Part shown: positions 14,540-21,800 of the stretch, piece after piece | Position numbering within the stretch: the stretch's first letter is position 1 | How the letters are laid out: every line of letters begins with the position of its first letter | Assembly (NCBI GenBank): GCA_910586905.1 | Contig: CAJUIV010000023.1 | Coordinates: forward strand, 1 to 22,698 | Length of the DNA stretch: 22,698 nucleotides | Direction: 5' to 3' | Source of the DNA: an uncultured Christensenellaceae bacterium | GTDB lineage: Bacteria; Bacillota; Clostridia; Christensenellales; CAG-314 | Notes under the pieces: model-generated | The model's input: the letters and a program-made list of their open reading frames with translations, nothing else | The model's database searches: none | Told to the model about the DNA's origin: nothing | Translations under genes and position numbers: made by a program

Positions 14540-15682
14540 ATGTTCGAAGAATTGCGCGAGTATGATAACGTAATTAAAATATTTGCAAGCAATCCTGTTA
14601 AAAAGGACTGCAAATTTTCGCGTATAAAAGTTCAATACGGCGAAGTGAAAAACGACGTTGTATTTTTTGCTACAAGATACGGCGAAAAACAAGCGTTTCA
14701 GAGCAACATCCGTACGAACGAATTGTATGATTGGTCTGTACAAAATATTGTCGGTCAATATAAACAAATATTGATTGTTACCAAAACGCAAGAAATAACT
14801 TACTTGACGAACGTCAAAGGCAAGGTTACGCGTTTATGCCGTAATATCGTTAATAATTCCTCGGCGGAGTGCCATAACCGTCGCAAGAATTACATTTTAA
14901 ACGACGGCGACAATATTCCCGCGTTAGTCGATCTTGGCATTTTTACCAAGGATTATAAAGTCGTCAATTCTATGTACGATAAATTTAAACAAATAAATCG
15001 CTTTGTGGAAATTTTGGACGACGTTTTTAAAAAGTACGATAGACGGGACGTTACCGTTTTGGATTTCGGATGCGGGAAATCTTATTTGACGTTTGTAATA
15101 TATCATTATTTAGTTAAAGTACGTAAAATCAACGCAAAAATAATCGGTTACGATTTGAAATCCGACGTTGTGGATAATTGTAATAAATTAGCGAAAAAAT
15201 ACGGCTACGATAATTTGCGGTTTATTGTGGCGGACGTAACCAAAGATAATCTTTGCAATGAGAAAATAGACGCGGTAGTGTCTTTGCACGCTTGCGATAC
15301 GGCGACCGACTATGCGCTGTATTATGCCGTTTCTCATAATGTCCCTTACGTGTTTTCCGTTCCGTGTTGTCAGCATGAGATAAACGCTACTATACAAAAA
15401 GGCGGAGAGTTGGACGTTCTTCTTCGATACGGAATATTAAAAGAACGAGTTTCCGCTTTGCTTACGGACGGCATCAGAGCTATGTTGCTTGAAGACGAAG
15501 GATATTCCGTCGACGTTATGGAATTTGTCGACTTGGCTCACTCGCCAAAAAATTTGATGATTCGTGCCGTGAAGTCGCGTGTAAAAAACAACAATAATAA
15601 AGAACGAATTAGTAATTTGATTCGGAAATATAATTTTAAACAAACATTATACGAATTACTGAGCAACGACCGTTCGGACTAA
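14540..15682 (+). CDS. SAM-dependent methyltransferase (Methyltransf_32-like)
   Basis: A 380-residue protein with a class I methyltransferase domain in its middle and C-terminal part. The SAM-binding motif is VTVLDFGCGKSYLTFVIYHYL (~169-189), followed by IIGYDLKSDVV, FIVADVT and VVSLHACDTATDYALYYA. A conserved-looking VPYVFSVPCCQHEIN block comes next. This pattern belongs to the family typified by Pfam Methyltransf_32, whose bacterial members are mostly uncharacterised. The N-terminal ~140 residues carry no motif I recognise. GGAAGGA lies upstream of the ATG. It is 47 bases behind plsY in the same direction, with a terminator after it. Confidence 0.82.
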   Translation: MFEELREYDNVIKIFASNPVKKDCKFSRIKVQYGEVKNDVVFFATRYGEKQAFQSNIRTNELYDWSVQNIVGQYKQILIVTKTQEITYLTNVKGKVTRLCRNIVNNSSAECHNRRKNYILNDGDNIPALVDLGIFTKDYKVVNSMYDKFKQINRFVEILDDVFKKYDRRDVTVLDFGCGKSYLTFVIYHYLVKVRKINAKIIGYDLKSDVVDNCNKLAKKYGYDNLRFIVADVTKDNLCNEKIDAVVSLHACDTATDYALYYAVSHNVPYVFSVPCCQHEINATIQKGGELDVLLRYGILKERVSALLTDGIRAMLLEDEGYSVDVMEFVDLAHSPKNLMIRAVKSRVKNNNNKERISNLIRKYNFKQTLYELLSNDRSD

Positions 15683-15749
15683 TATAAAGCGTTCCGTTTT
15701 ACCGTAATTCTAATAGGGAATTTTAAGTAAGTCGCAGGTAAAAAGATTT

Positions 15750-15792
15750 AGGCATGGCGTTAGGCTATGCCTTTTCTGTAATTTTTTTCGTT
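15750..15792 (+). terminator. Intrinsic terminator after the methyltransferase
   Basis: AGGCATGGC pairs with GGCTATGCCT-type sequence (stem 15750-15758 with 15764-15772, one G-U pair), then TTTTC and a second run of seven Ts. It closes the der operon. Confidence 0.85.
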
Positions 15793-15857
15793 GACGAACT
15801 AAGCTTCTCGTAGACTAGTGAGATATAGATATGTTTTATATATCCGCATTCGATCGG

Positions 15858-15886
15858 TTGCGCTCTTTCATTTTTCGTTATATAAT
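15858..15886 (+). promoter_or_regulatory. Promoter of the three-gene cassette
   Basis: TTGCGC (15858-15863), 17 bases, TATAAT (15881-15886), about 40 bases before the ATG. Confidence 0.7.
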
Positions 15887-15923
15887 GATTGTACGATAAA
15901 CAGTAATTTAGTTGAGAAAAATA

Positions 15924-16631
15924 ATGAAGATACTTTGCGTATGGGAACATAATGGAAATGATAGCATATTATACGCCGAGAACTTTGTCGGCGCTTTTAC
16001 AAGAGGTGCAAGCTTACAAATATGCCGCGATAAAATGGTTGGTGAAATAAAGTCATATTTAAAATGGCTTGGTGAAAAATCTACTGATAACTTTACAGTG
16101 GAAATAGTACAAGAAAAAAGTTCGGAATTAAATATTCGAGATGCGGACACTGACGTATTATTTAATTCGGAACGTACAAAGTTGAGCAACGCAGAATATG
16201 AGCATCTAAAAAAAATTGCTTTAAAATCTGCGCAAAGCTTTCTTGATTTGTATAATTCAATTCCAGATAAATCAAGCACTTGTTTGCAAGCACGCAAAAC
16301 TTTTTACGGAGCCATGCCGCGCACTGCAAGTGAAATGTACGAACATACAAAAAATGTTAACAGTTATTATTTTGGTGAAATCGGCGTTGATGTAGATAAC
16401 AGTGGCGACATTTTGAAATGTCGAAACTGCGGTTTTGAATTATTGGAAAAGACTTCCGACTTTTTGCAAAACAAAGTCTTAGAGGGCAGTTATGGGGAAT
16501 TGTGGTCTGTAAGAAAAGTTTTACGGCGTTTTATATGGCACGATAGAATTCATGCAAAGGCTATGTACAGAATGGCAGTTAAAACATTTTGCGATAAGAG
16601 CATAGGCAATATTTTTGAGTTTATGGTTTAA
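15924..16631 (+). CDS. Hypothetical protein, HicB-like N-terminus with DinB-like helical C-terminus
   Basis: A 235-residue protein. Residues 1-50 (CVWEHNGNDSILYAENFVGAFTRGASLQICRDKMVGEIKSYL) resemble the small alpha/beta fold of HicB-type proteins. The C-terminal ~120 residues are helical, with EHTKNVNSYYFGEIG and RRFIWHDRIHAKAMYRMA. Their histidines recall the metal-binding site of DinB/YfiT-superfamily proteins. A CRNCGFE pair of cysteines lies between. No function can be assigned. The ATG at 15924 has no good ribosome site; a TTG at 15912 would add four residues. It is first in a cassette with DUF3795 and GyrI-like genes, families often found as small sensor or detoxification proteins. Confidence 0.6.
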   Translation: MKILCVWEHNGNDSILYAENFVGAFTRGASLQICRDKMVGEIKSYLKWLGEKSTDNFTVEIVQEKSSELNIRDADTDVLFNSERTKLSNAEYEHLKKIALKSAQSFLDLYNSIPDKSSTCLQARKTFYGAMPRTASEMYEHTKNVNSYYFGEIGVDVDNSGDILKCRNCGFELLEKTSDFLQNKVLEGSYGELWSVRKVLRRFIWHDRIHAKAMYRMAVKTFCDKSIGNIFEFMV

Positions 16632-16645
16632 TATTGCACTGTAAT

Positions 16646-16664
16646 GATAAATTTCAATTCGGCG
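16646..16664 (+). repeat. Intergenic direct repeat, copy 1
   Basis: A 19-base sequence GATAAATTTCAATTCGGCG just ahead of the DUF3795 gene's ribosome site; a second copy (17 of 19 identical) precedes the next gene. Confidence 0.75.
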
Positions 16665-16685
16665 TCGAGAAAGGAGATATAAACG

Positions 16686-17021
16686 ATGAAAAAACTTATT
16701 GCATACTGCGGACTTGACTGTGAAAAATGTGATGCGAGAATTGCTACGCTTAATAACGATAATGCTTTACGCGAAAAGGTTGCGAAGCTTTGGTCGGAAT
16801 TAAACGGCGTAGAAATCACATCCGAAATGATAAACTGCGAAGGTTGTCGAGCAGACGGAGTAAAAACGCCGTATTGTGATAGCCTATGCACTATAAGACA
16901 ATGTGCGCTTGTTAAAGGGTGCGAAACCTGCGGCGACTGTTTTACATTTAACGGCTGTCAAACTGTCGGTATGGTAATATCGAATAATGCCGAAGCTTTG
17001 GACAATCTTAAAAAACACTGA
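16686..17021 (+). CDS. DUF3795-family cysteine-rich protein
   Basis: A 111-residue protein with thirteen cysteines. It opens with the DUF3795 signature IAYCGLDCEKCDARIATLNND, followed by WSELNGVEITSEMINCEGCRADG, YCDSLCTIRQCA and KGCETCGDC. The spacing of cysteines suggests zinc or Fe-S binding; the family has no established function. An AAAGGAGA ribosome site precedes the ATG. It lies between the DinB-like and GyrI-like genes in the same direction and is likely co-transcribed with them. Confidence 0.88.
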   Translation: MKKLIAYCGLDCEKCDARIATLNNDNALREKVAKLWSELNGVEITSEMINCEGCRADGVKTPYCDSLCTIRQCALVKGCETCGDCFTFNGCQTVGMVISNNAEALDNLKKH

Positions 17022-17023
17022 TC

Positions 17024-17042
17024 GATAAATTTCAACTTGGCG
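17024..17042 (+). repeat. Intergenic direct repeat, copy 2
   Basis: GATAAATTTCAACTTGGCG, located 10 bases before the GyrI-like gene and overlapping its GGCGGAG ribosome site; pairs with the copy at 16646-16664. Confidence 0.75.
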
Positions 17043-17052
17043 GAGAAAGACA

Positions 17053-17685
17053 ATGGCATTCGATTATAAGAAAGAATACAAAGAATTTTATATGCCGCAA
17101 AACAAGCCGTCTATCGTTACCGTACCGAAAATGAATTACATAGCGGTACGCGGTAAAGGCGATCCCAACGATGAACACGGCGAGTATAAAGATTCGATAG
17201 GGCTTTTGTATGCAATAGCGTTTACTATCAAAATGAGTTATAAAGGCTCGCGCAAAATCGACGGGTATTTTGAATACGTTGTTCCGCCGCTCGAAGGCTT
17301 TTGGTGGCAGGAATGCTCTGATACGATAGACTATGCGAACAAGAATGGATTTAATTTTGTTTCGCTTATACGCTTGCCCGATTTCGTTACCAAAGCCGAT
17401 TTCGATTGGGCAGTGCGGGAAGCGACGAGCAAGAAAAAAGCGGACTTTTCAAAGGTGGAGTTTTTAACCTACGACGAGGGTGTTTGCGTTCAATCTATGC
17501 ACGTCGGCTCTTACGACGACGAGCCGAAAACGGTTGCGCTTATGCACGAGTACATGAAAGCAAACGGCTATGCGTTGGATATAAGCAAAAGCCGTTATCA
17601 TCACGAAATATATTTAAGCGATCCGCGCAAATGTGCCGTAGGAAAATTAAAAACCGTTGTAAGACACCCTATACGCAAGGTATAG
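17053..17685 (+). CDS. GyrI-like small-molecule-binding domain protein
   Basis: A 210-residue stand-alone protein of the GyrI-like type (COG4832-type). It has PSIVTVPKMNYIAVRGKGDPN (~20-40), a PPLEGFWW segment and VQSMHVGSYDDEPKTVALMHEYMKANGY. It ends with the family's typical HHEIYLSDPRKCAVGKLKTVVRHPI. These domains bind hydrophobic or cationic small molecules; some family members hydrolyse or sequester toxins, but no specific role is shown here. GGCGGAG lies upstream of the ATG. It is the last gene of the cassette and is followed by a strong terminator. Confidence 0.88.
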   Translation: MAFDYKKEYKEFYMPQNKPSIVTVPKMNYIAVRGKGDPNDEHGEYKDSIGLLYAIAFTIKMSYKGSRKIDGYFEYVVPPLEGFWWQECSDTIDYANKNGFNFVSLIRLPDFVTKADFDWAVREATSKKKADFSKVEFLTYDEGVCVQSMHVGSYDDEPKTVALMHEYMKANGYALDISKSRYHHEIYLSDPRKCAVGKLKTVVRHPIRKV

Positions 17686-17727
17686 CAGTTGACTTTCAAT
17701 TTATCTTTGTAAATGATATGTATTTGC

Positions 17728-17760
17728 AAAGCTCTCGAACAAATTGTTTGAGAGCTTTTT
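17728..17760 (+). terminator. Intrinsic terminator after the GyrI-like gene
   Basis: AAAGCTCTC (from 17728) pairs with GAGAGCTTT (to 17758), the stem extending inward through a G-U pair and A/T-rich bases, followed by five Ts. Confidence 0.88.
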
Positions 17761-17834
17761 ATAATAGTATGTCCGATATTTATGGGAAGAGAACATTTCC
17801 TGAACGCTTTTACTTTTTAAATTGATTCCGGCGT

Positions 17835-17862
17835 TCTATTTAAAACGCGTTGTACATACAAT
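17835..17862 (+). promoter_or_regulatory. SigE-type promoter of spoIVA
   Basis: CATACAAT at 17855-17862 is a perfect match to the SigE -10 consensus. TCTATT lies 14 bases upstream (17835-17840) as a partial -35. SigE control of spoIVA is established in Bacillus. Confidence 0.7.
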
Positions 17863-17888
17863 CTAACAAACGGTTTTTGGAGGAAAGT

Positions 17889-19349
17889 ATGAACAATATT
17901 TATCAGGATATAGCGGAACGTACCAACGGCGATATATACATCGGCGTCGTCGGCCCCGTACGTAGCGGAAAATCGACGTTTGTAAAAAACTTTATGGAAA
18001 GGATGATACTGCCGTCTATAGCGGATAAAAACGAAAAGCAAAGAGCTATCGATGAACTTCCGCAATCGGCAGACGGAAAAATTATTATGACTACGCAGCC
18101 GAAGTTTGTGCCGAACAATGCCGTAAGGCTTACTTTGGACGATAAAGCGACGGCTAATGTCAGATTGATTGATTGCGTAGGATATCTTATAGACGGCGCA
18201 GAGGGGCATTTAGAGGGCGACAAGGCTCGGCTGGTAAACACACCTTGGTCAACCGAACCTATTCCGTTTGAACGCGCCGCAGAAATAGGTACTCAAAAAG
18301 TCGCTGGCGAACATTCTACTATAGCGGTGGTAGTTACCACGGACGGAAGTATAGGAGATATAACGCGTCAAAGCTATATACCGGCGGAAGAAAGGGTAGT
18401 GCGCGAGTTGAAAAACGCAGGTAAACCGTTTGTCGTTTTGTTAAATTGCAAATATCCCGAAGACGAGCGCGCTAAAGAGCTTGCCGCTTCTCTCCAAGAA
18501 AAATACGGCGTATCAGTTATGCCGATAAATATTTTGAATGCGGACGGAAAACAAATGGAAGAAGTTTTGCGCTGCATTTTGAAAGAATTTCCTGTAAGAC
18601 GAATTGCCGTAAATTTACCCAAGTGGATGCGCGCTTTGGATAAAGAGAATAAAGTTATACTTAATATCATAGACCGTCTAAAAGAACGCGCCGTAAGCGT
18701 AGAAAAAATGAAGGACGCCGACAGCGTATTGGAAGGTTTTGCCGACTGTGATTTTATAGAAAACGCGCGCGTTGACAGTTTAGATATGGGCAGAGGCGTT
18801 GTGAATTGCGTACTGGAACCTAAATCGGATTTGTTCTTTAACGTTTTGTCGGAACAAGCTCAAATGGATATCAGCGACGAATATTCTCTTATGAGCTTCG
18901 TTACCGCCTCGGCTTATGCAAAAAGCAGATTCGAAGCAATGAAAGACGCTTTGGACGAAGCGGACGCAAACGGTTACGGTATAGTTTATCCTCAAGTCGA
19001 TAAGATGTCTTTGAACGAACCCGAAATGGTTAAGCAAGGAAACATTTACGGAGTAAGACTAAAAGCTACGTCTCCCAGTTACCATATCGTTAAAGTAGAC
19101 GTTGCGACTGAAGTAAGTCCGATGGTAGGCACCGAACAGCAAAGCAAGTACTTGCTTGACGAGTATAAACAAAATCCGCAAGCTATTTGGAATACAAATA
19201 TGTTCGGTAAGACTATGGCAGGGCTTGCCAAAGAAGGCTTGGAAGGCAAGTGTTCCGGCGTTCCCGTTGAAATTAAACAAAAATTGTGTAAAACTTTAAA
19301 CAAAATAGTAAATGAAAATCGCGGCGGTTTGATTTGCTTACTTTTATAG
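17889..19349 (+). CDS. spoIVA: Stage IV sporulation protein A (spore-coat morphogenetic ATPase)
   Basis: Mother-cell ATPase that polymerises on the forespore surface and forms the basal layer of the spore coat. The 486-residue length matches the family (~492). The Walker A motif is GPVRSGKST (22-30), followed by KIIMTTQPKFVPNNAV and VRLIDCVGYLIDGAEGH. The C-terminus ends GGLICLLL, the characteristic tail needed for membrane targeting through SpoVM in Bacillus. The ATG at 17889 has GGAGG 5 bases upstream; a frame extending to 17850 would read the promoter and is rejected. It is transcribed alone, between two terminators, converging on the sigF operon. Confidence 0.97.
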   Translation: MNNIYQDIAERTNGDIYIGVVGPVRSGKSTFVKNFMERMILPSIADKNEKQRAIDELPQSADGKIIMTTQPKFVPNNAVRLTLDDKATANVRLIDCVGYLIDGAEGHLEGDKARLVNTPWSTEPIPFERAAEIGTQKVAGEHSTIAVVVTTDGSIGDITRQSYIPAEERVVRELKNAGKPFVVLLNCKYPEDERAKELAASLQEKYGVSVMPINILNADGKQMEEVLRCILKEFPVRRIAVNLPKWMRALDKENKVILNIIDRLKERAVSVEKMKDADSVLEGFADCDFIENARVDSLDMGRGVVNCVLEPKSDLFFNVLSEQAQMDISDEYSLMSFVTASAYAKSRFEAMKDALDEADANGYGIVYPQVDKMSLNEPEMVKQGNIYGVRLKATSPSYHIVKVDVATEVSPMVGTEQQSKYLLDEYKQNPQAIWNTNMFGKTMAGLAKEGLEGKCSGVPVEIKQKLCKTLNKIVNENRGGLICLLL

Positions 19350-19452
19350 TGTAAAGCCTTTGTGCGTTTTAAAATAGTGCGATAGTATCGTTTTTCCGCA
19401 AATCGTTGTATACTATTACACACATAATATGACTAAACTTGGAATTTTGAAT

Positions 19453-19481
19453 AAAGACCTTGCATAATTGCAAGGTCTTTT
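19453..19481. terminator. Bidirectional terminator between spoIVA and sigF
   Basis: AAAGACCTTGCA (19453-19464) pairs perfectly with its complement (19469-19480) around TAAT, with Ts on both sides. Flanking GAATTTT and AAAATTC can extend the stem. It serves the two convergent transcripts. Confidence 0.88.
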
Positions 19482-19495
19482 AAAATTCAACTCGA

Positions 19496-20221
19496 TTATT
19501 GCTCTTCGTATAAAGACTTCAGTTTACTCAGTATTTTGTTTTCTAATCTGGAAATCTGAACTTGCGATACTCCCATTTTTTGAGCAATTTCTCCTTGAGT
19601 CATATCTCTGAAATAGCGCAGTACGATAATTTTTTGCTCGCGCGGCTGCAGTTTGCTAAGCATATCTTTCAATATTATTTTATCTACCATTTTTTTATCT
19701 TCATCGGTAGGTAAGTGTTCTATCAGCGACGTTTGCTTGCCGTCGCTGTCGTTTGTTGTTTCGTAAAGCGAAATCGGCAGTTTGGCAGCGTCCATAGCAA
19801 AAATCACTTCGGTAGGTTCTATATTGAAATGTTTTGCGATTTCTTCGACCCGCGGCGATTCTTCGCCGTTTTTTACTTTTTCATCTACGTAGCGGGTTAT
19901 TTTGGACGAAATGCTTTTTAACGAGCGCGACACTTTCAAATAACCGTCGTCGCGCATATATCTTTTTATTTCGCCTAAAATCATAGGTACGGCATACGTC
20001 GAGAATTTTACGTTGTAGTCGAGCGAGAAGTTTTTTATCGATTTTAACAGACCGACGCTTGCTATTTGGTAAAGGTCGTCGTATTCTACGTGTTTGCCCA
20101 AGTAACGCTTTATAATACTTTTAAGTAAGGGCGCGTTTTCCGTAAGCAATACGGTAGATGACTCTTCGTCGCCTTTTTGCGCAAGAGCAATCAATCTCAT
20201 TGTTTCTTCGTGGCTAAGCAT
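19496..20221 (-). CDS. sigF: RNA polymerase sporulation sigma factor SigF
   Basis: First forespore-specific sigma factor, 241 residues. Region 2 includes APLLKSIIKRYLGKHVEYDDLYQIASVGLLKSIKNFSLDYNVKFSTYAVPMILGEIKRYMRDDG. Region 3 starts VSRSLKSISSKI. Region 4 has LQPREQKIIVLRYFRDMTQGEIAQKMGVSQVQISRLENKILSKL. Its identity as SigF rather than SigG or SigE follows from its place as third gene after spoIIAA and spoIIAB. It starts 12 bases after spoIIAB with an AGGCGG site. It is held inactive by SpoIIAB until SpoIIAA is dephosphorylated. Confidence 0.96.
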   Translation of the reverse strand: MLSHEETMRLIALAQKGDEESSTVLLTENAPLLKSIIKRYLGKHVEYDDLYQIASVGLLKSIKNFSLDYNVKFSTYAVPMILGEIKRYMRDDGYLKVSRSLKSISSKITRYVDEKVKNGEESPRVEEIAKHFNIEPTEVIFAMDAAKLPISLYETTNDSDGKQTSLIEHLPTDEDKKMVDKIILKDMLSKLQPREQKIIVLRYFRDMTQGEIAQKMGVSQVQISRLENKILSKLKSLYEEQ

Positions 20222-20233
20222 AATTGACGCCGC

Positions 20234-20653
20234 CTAAATATTTTTAGTTAAAGTTACGGTAGTTTGTCCGTTTTGAGAGGTAACGTTAACCTTATCGCAA
20301 AACGCCTGCATAACGGTAAAGCCCATTCCCGACCGTTCGCCCTCGGTTCCGGTCGTAAAAAAAGGTTGCATAGCTTTACCGATATCTTCTATGCCTTTGC
20401 CGTAGTCGGTAATTCTTATTTCTATGTTATTTTCGCTTAAATCGCATGAAATATCGATTGCGCCGCTTTGACTGCCGCCGTATGCGTGAACGATACAGTT
20501 CGTTACAGCTTCGGATACCGCCGTTTTTAAATCCTCGATTTGCTCGAGCGTCGGGTTTATTTGAACGAAAAAACTAGCGATTACGCTTCTTGCAAAGCTT
20601 TCGTTTTGCGATTTTGCTTCTATATTCAGTTTCATACTATTTATAACAGACAT
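20234..20653 (-). CDS. spoIIAB: Anti-sigma F factor / serine kinase SpoIIAB
   Basis: A 139-residue GHKL-fold kinase that binds SigF and phosphorylates SpoIIAA. The N-box is DLKTAVSEAVTNCIVHAYGG, the G1 box is ITDYGKGIEDI and the G2 region is GERSGMGFTVMQAFCD. Together they form the ATP site. The start has AGAGGG just upstream; an internal Met at position 7 (MKLNIEA) is a possible alternative. It sits 9 bases after spoIIAA in the classical spoIIA operon order. Confidence 0.97.
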   Translation of the reverse strand: MSVINSMKLNIEAKSQNESFARSVIASFFVQINPTLEQIEDLKTAVSEAVTNCIVHAYGGSQSGAIDISCDLSENNIEIRITDYGKGIEDIGKAMQPFFTTGTEGERSGMGFTVMQAFCDKVNVTSQNGQTTVTLTKNI

Positions 20654-20662
20654 ATTTCCCTC

Positions 20663-20968
20663 TCAGATTTTTGTAATGATTTCGTAAAGTCCGGACATTC
20701 TAAAAATTTTGTCTACCGTTTGCGACGGATTGCGGACGTAAACGGATTTATTCAGTTTTCTTGCAAGTTTATATCTTCCTATGATTACTCCTATGCCCGT
20801 AGAATCCATAAAGGTTAATCTGGACAGCTCCAATATTACGGCGTCAAAATTATTTTCACTTATTGCGGCGTCTAAGCGTCGTTTGACAAATTCGGCCGAG
20901 TGTTCGTCCAGTTCGCCGACCAATCGTAAAACGAGCTTTCTACCTTCAAATTCAATAAAAAGTTCCAT
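20663..20968 (-). CDS. spoIIAA: Anti-anti-sigma F factor SpoIIAA
   Basis: A 101-residue STAS-domain protein that, when unphosphorylated, frees SigF from SpoIIAB. The phosphorylated serine is S56 in FMDSTGIGVIIGRYK, matching the Bacillus FMDSSGLGV site. The N-terminal LVLRLVGELDEHSAEF strand-loop is typical. A CGGAGG ribosome site precedes the ATG. It is the first gene of the sigF operon, with a long AT-rich upstream region holding Spo0A-like boxes. Confidence 0.97.
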   Translation of the reverse strand: MELFIEFEGRKLVLRLVGELDEHSAEFVKRRLDAAISENNFDAVILELSRLTFMDSTGIGVIIGRYKLARKLNKSVYVRNPSQTVDKIFRMSGLYEIITKI

Positions 20969-21043
20969 TGTTTGCCTCCGAAAAAAATATAACTCAAATA
21001 TCAGTAAAGCTTTTGGGGTGTTTTGTAAAAACAGGCGTAATAC

Positions 21044-21050
21044 TGTCGAA
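21044..21050 (+). promoter_or_regulatory. Spo0A box upstream of the spoIIA operon
   Basis: An exact TGTCGAA, the core Spo0A box, 76 bases before the spoIIAA start. A second exact copy (TTCGACA on the plus strand) is at 21402-21408 and a one-mismatch copy at 21168-21174. Spo0A activates spoIIA in Bacillus. I could not locate a convincing SigH promoter beside it. Confidence 0.5.
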
Positions 21051-21257
21051 TTAAATACCTGATGAAAGCAAGTAAATTGATAATTTTAAGAGTTGATCGA
21101 TATATTAAAATAAATTTATAAATTTAAAAAGTAACGTATTAGATTTGCGTTCCTTGTGGTAAATATATTCGACGTATATATTTCTATAACTGTAAACAAT
21201 CAATATGGACATACAAAATATAAATTAGAATTAAAGCAGTCAATTTAATATAAAGGC

Positions 21258-21291
21258 AAAAGTCGGGACTCCTTACGGAATCTCGACTTTT
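21258..21291. terminator. Terminator-like hairpin in the junction region
   Basis: AAAAGTCG (21258-21265) pairs with CGACTTTT (21284-21291); the stem continues inward to TCC/GGA with one G-U pair and one mismatch, around TTAC. The T-tract is only four bases. Confidence 0.55.
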
Positions 21292-21336
21292 CATTAACAT
21301 ATAGAACGCTAAATTGAAATTTATACACACAGTCGT

Positions 21337-21385
21337 GCATGCGGTGTATTAAGTCAATACTTAACCGCACGCTATTTATTTTTTA
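21337..21385 (+). terminator. Second terminator-like hairpin in the junction region
   Basis: TGCGGT (21340-21345) pairs with ACCGCA (21364-21369), flanked by a GC/GC pair and with an inner TAAGT/ACTTA stem, followed by a T-rich tail (21373-21385). No plus-strand gene precedes it. Confidence 0.5.
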
Positions 21386-21412
21386 TATACTTAAAAACAT
21401 ATTCGACAATAA

Positions 21413-21793
21413 TTCGATAAACACAATATACAAGCCAAATTAAAAAAGACGTTTAACATCACCGACGAGCAACTCGACGATATTATGTGTACAGCGCTCG
21501 AGGGCGGTATTACATACTGGTGCGACGAGGCAAAAGTGGTCGGCGATTATCTCGGCGAATATGCGCACGAACAAATCGCGCGCGGCGGGCAGCTCATACT
21601 TTCAGATAGCGAGGAGGGGACTACTCACGAGCTTAACAAGGAAAAGCTACTCAAGGGGCTTGAGCTTTATTTGAGTAACGGAGGCGCTGCGGAAATCGCG
21701 GACGGGGATACAATCGACACCTCGGAGGTTGACGCAATCGCAGCGGACGAAATCGTCCAGTACGCGCTTTTCGGCGACGTCATTTACGGGTGA
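21413..21793 (+). pseudogene. Phage-type hypothetical protein, apparently missing its 5' end
   Basis: From ATG 21485 the frame gives 102 residues (ALEGGITYWCDEAKVVGDYLGEYAHEQIARGGQL... ADEIVQYALFGDVIYG). This resembles a family of small proteins in Firmicutes prophages and integrative elements with no known function. The same frame continues upstream to 21413 and encodes KLKKTFNITDEQLDDI, which looks like the true N-terminus. However, there is no ATG, GTG or TTG start there and no Shine-Dalgarno before 21485; an ATA at 21428 stands where a start might be expected. The gene is probably truncated by the junction, or starts unusually. The next gene begins 7 bases after its stop. Confidence 0.6.
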
Positions 21794-21800
21794 GGCGATT

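Larger units (their letters stand above)
21051..21412. other. AT-rich gene-free junction region
   Basis: Between the spoIIA upstream region and the GC-richer phage-type DNA. It holds Spo0A-like boxes and two terminator-like hairpins described separately. I see no open frame worth calling, no tRNA that could be an attachment site, and no integrase. Confidence 0.6.

Noticed and set aside
17406..17825. A 139-residue frame overlapping the GyrI-like gene
   Set aside because: Out-of-frame shadow that runs through the terminator at 17728-17760.
21051..21484. tRNA attachment site or integrase at the element edge
   Set aside because: No tRNA-like cloverleaf or recombinase frame is visible; the element's other end is outside the window.
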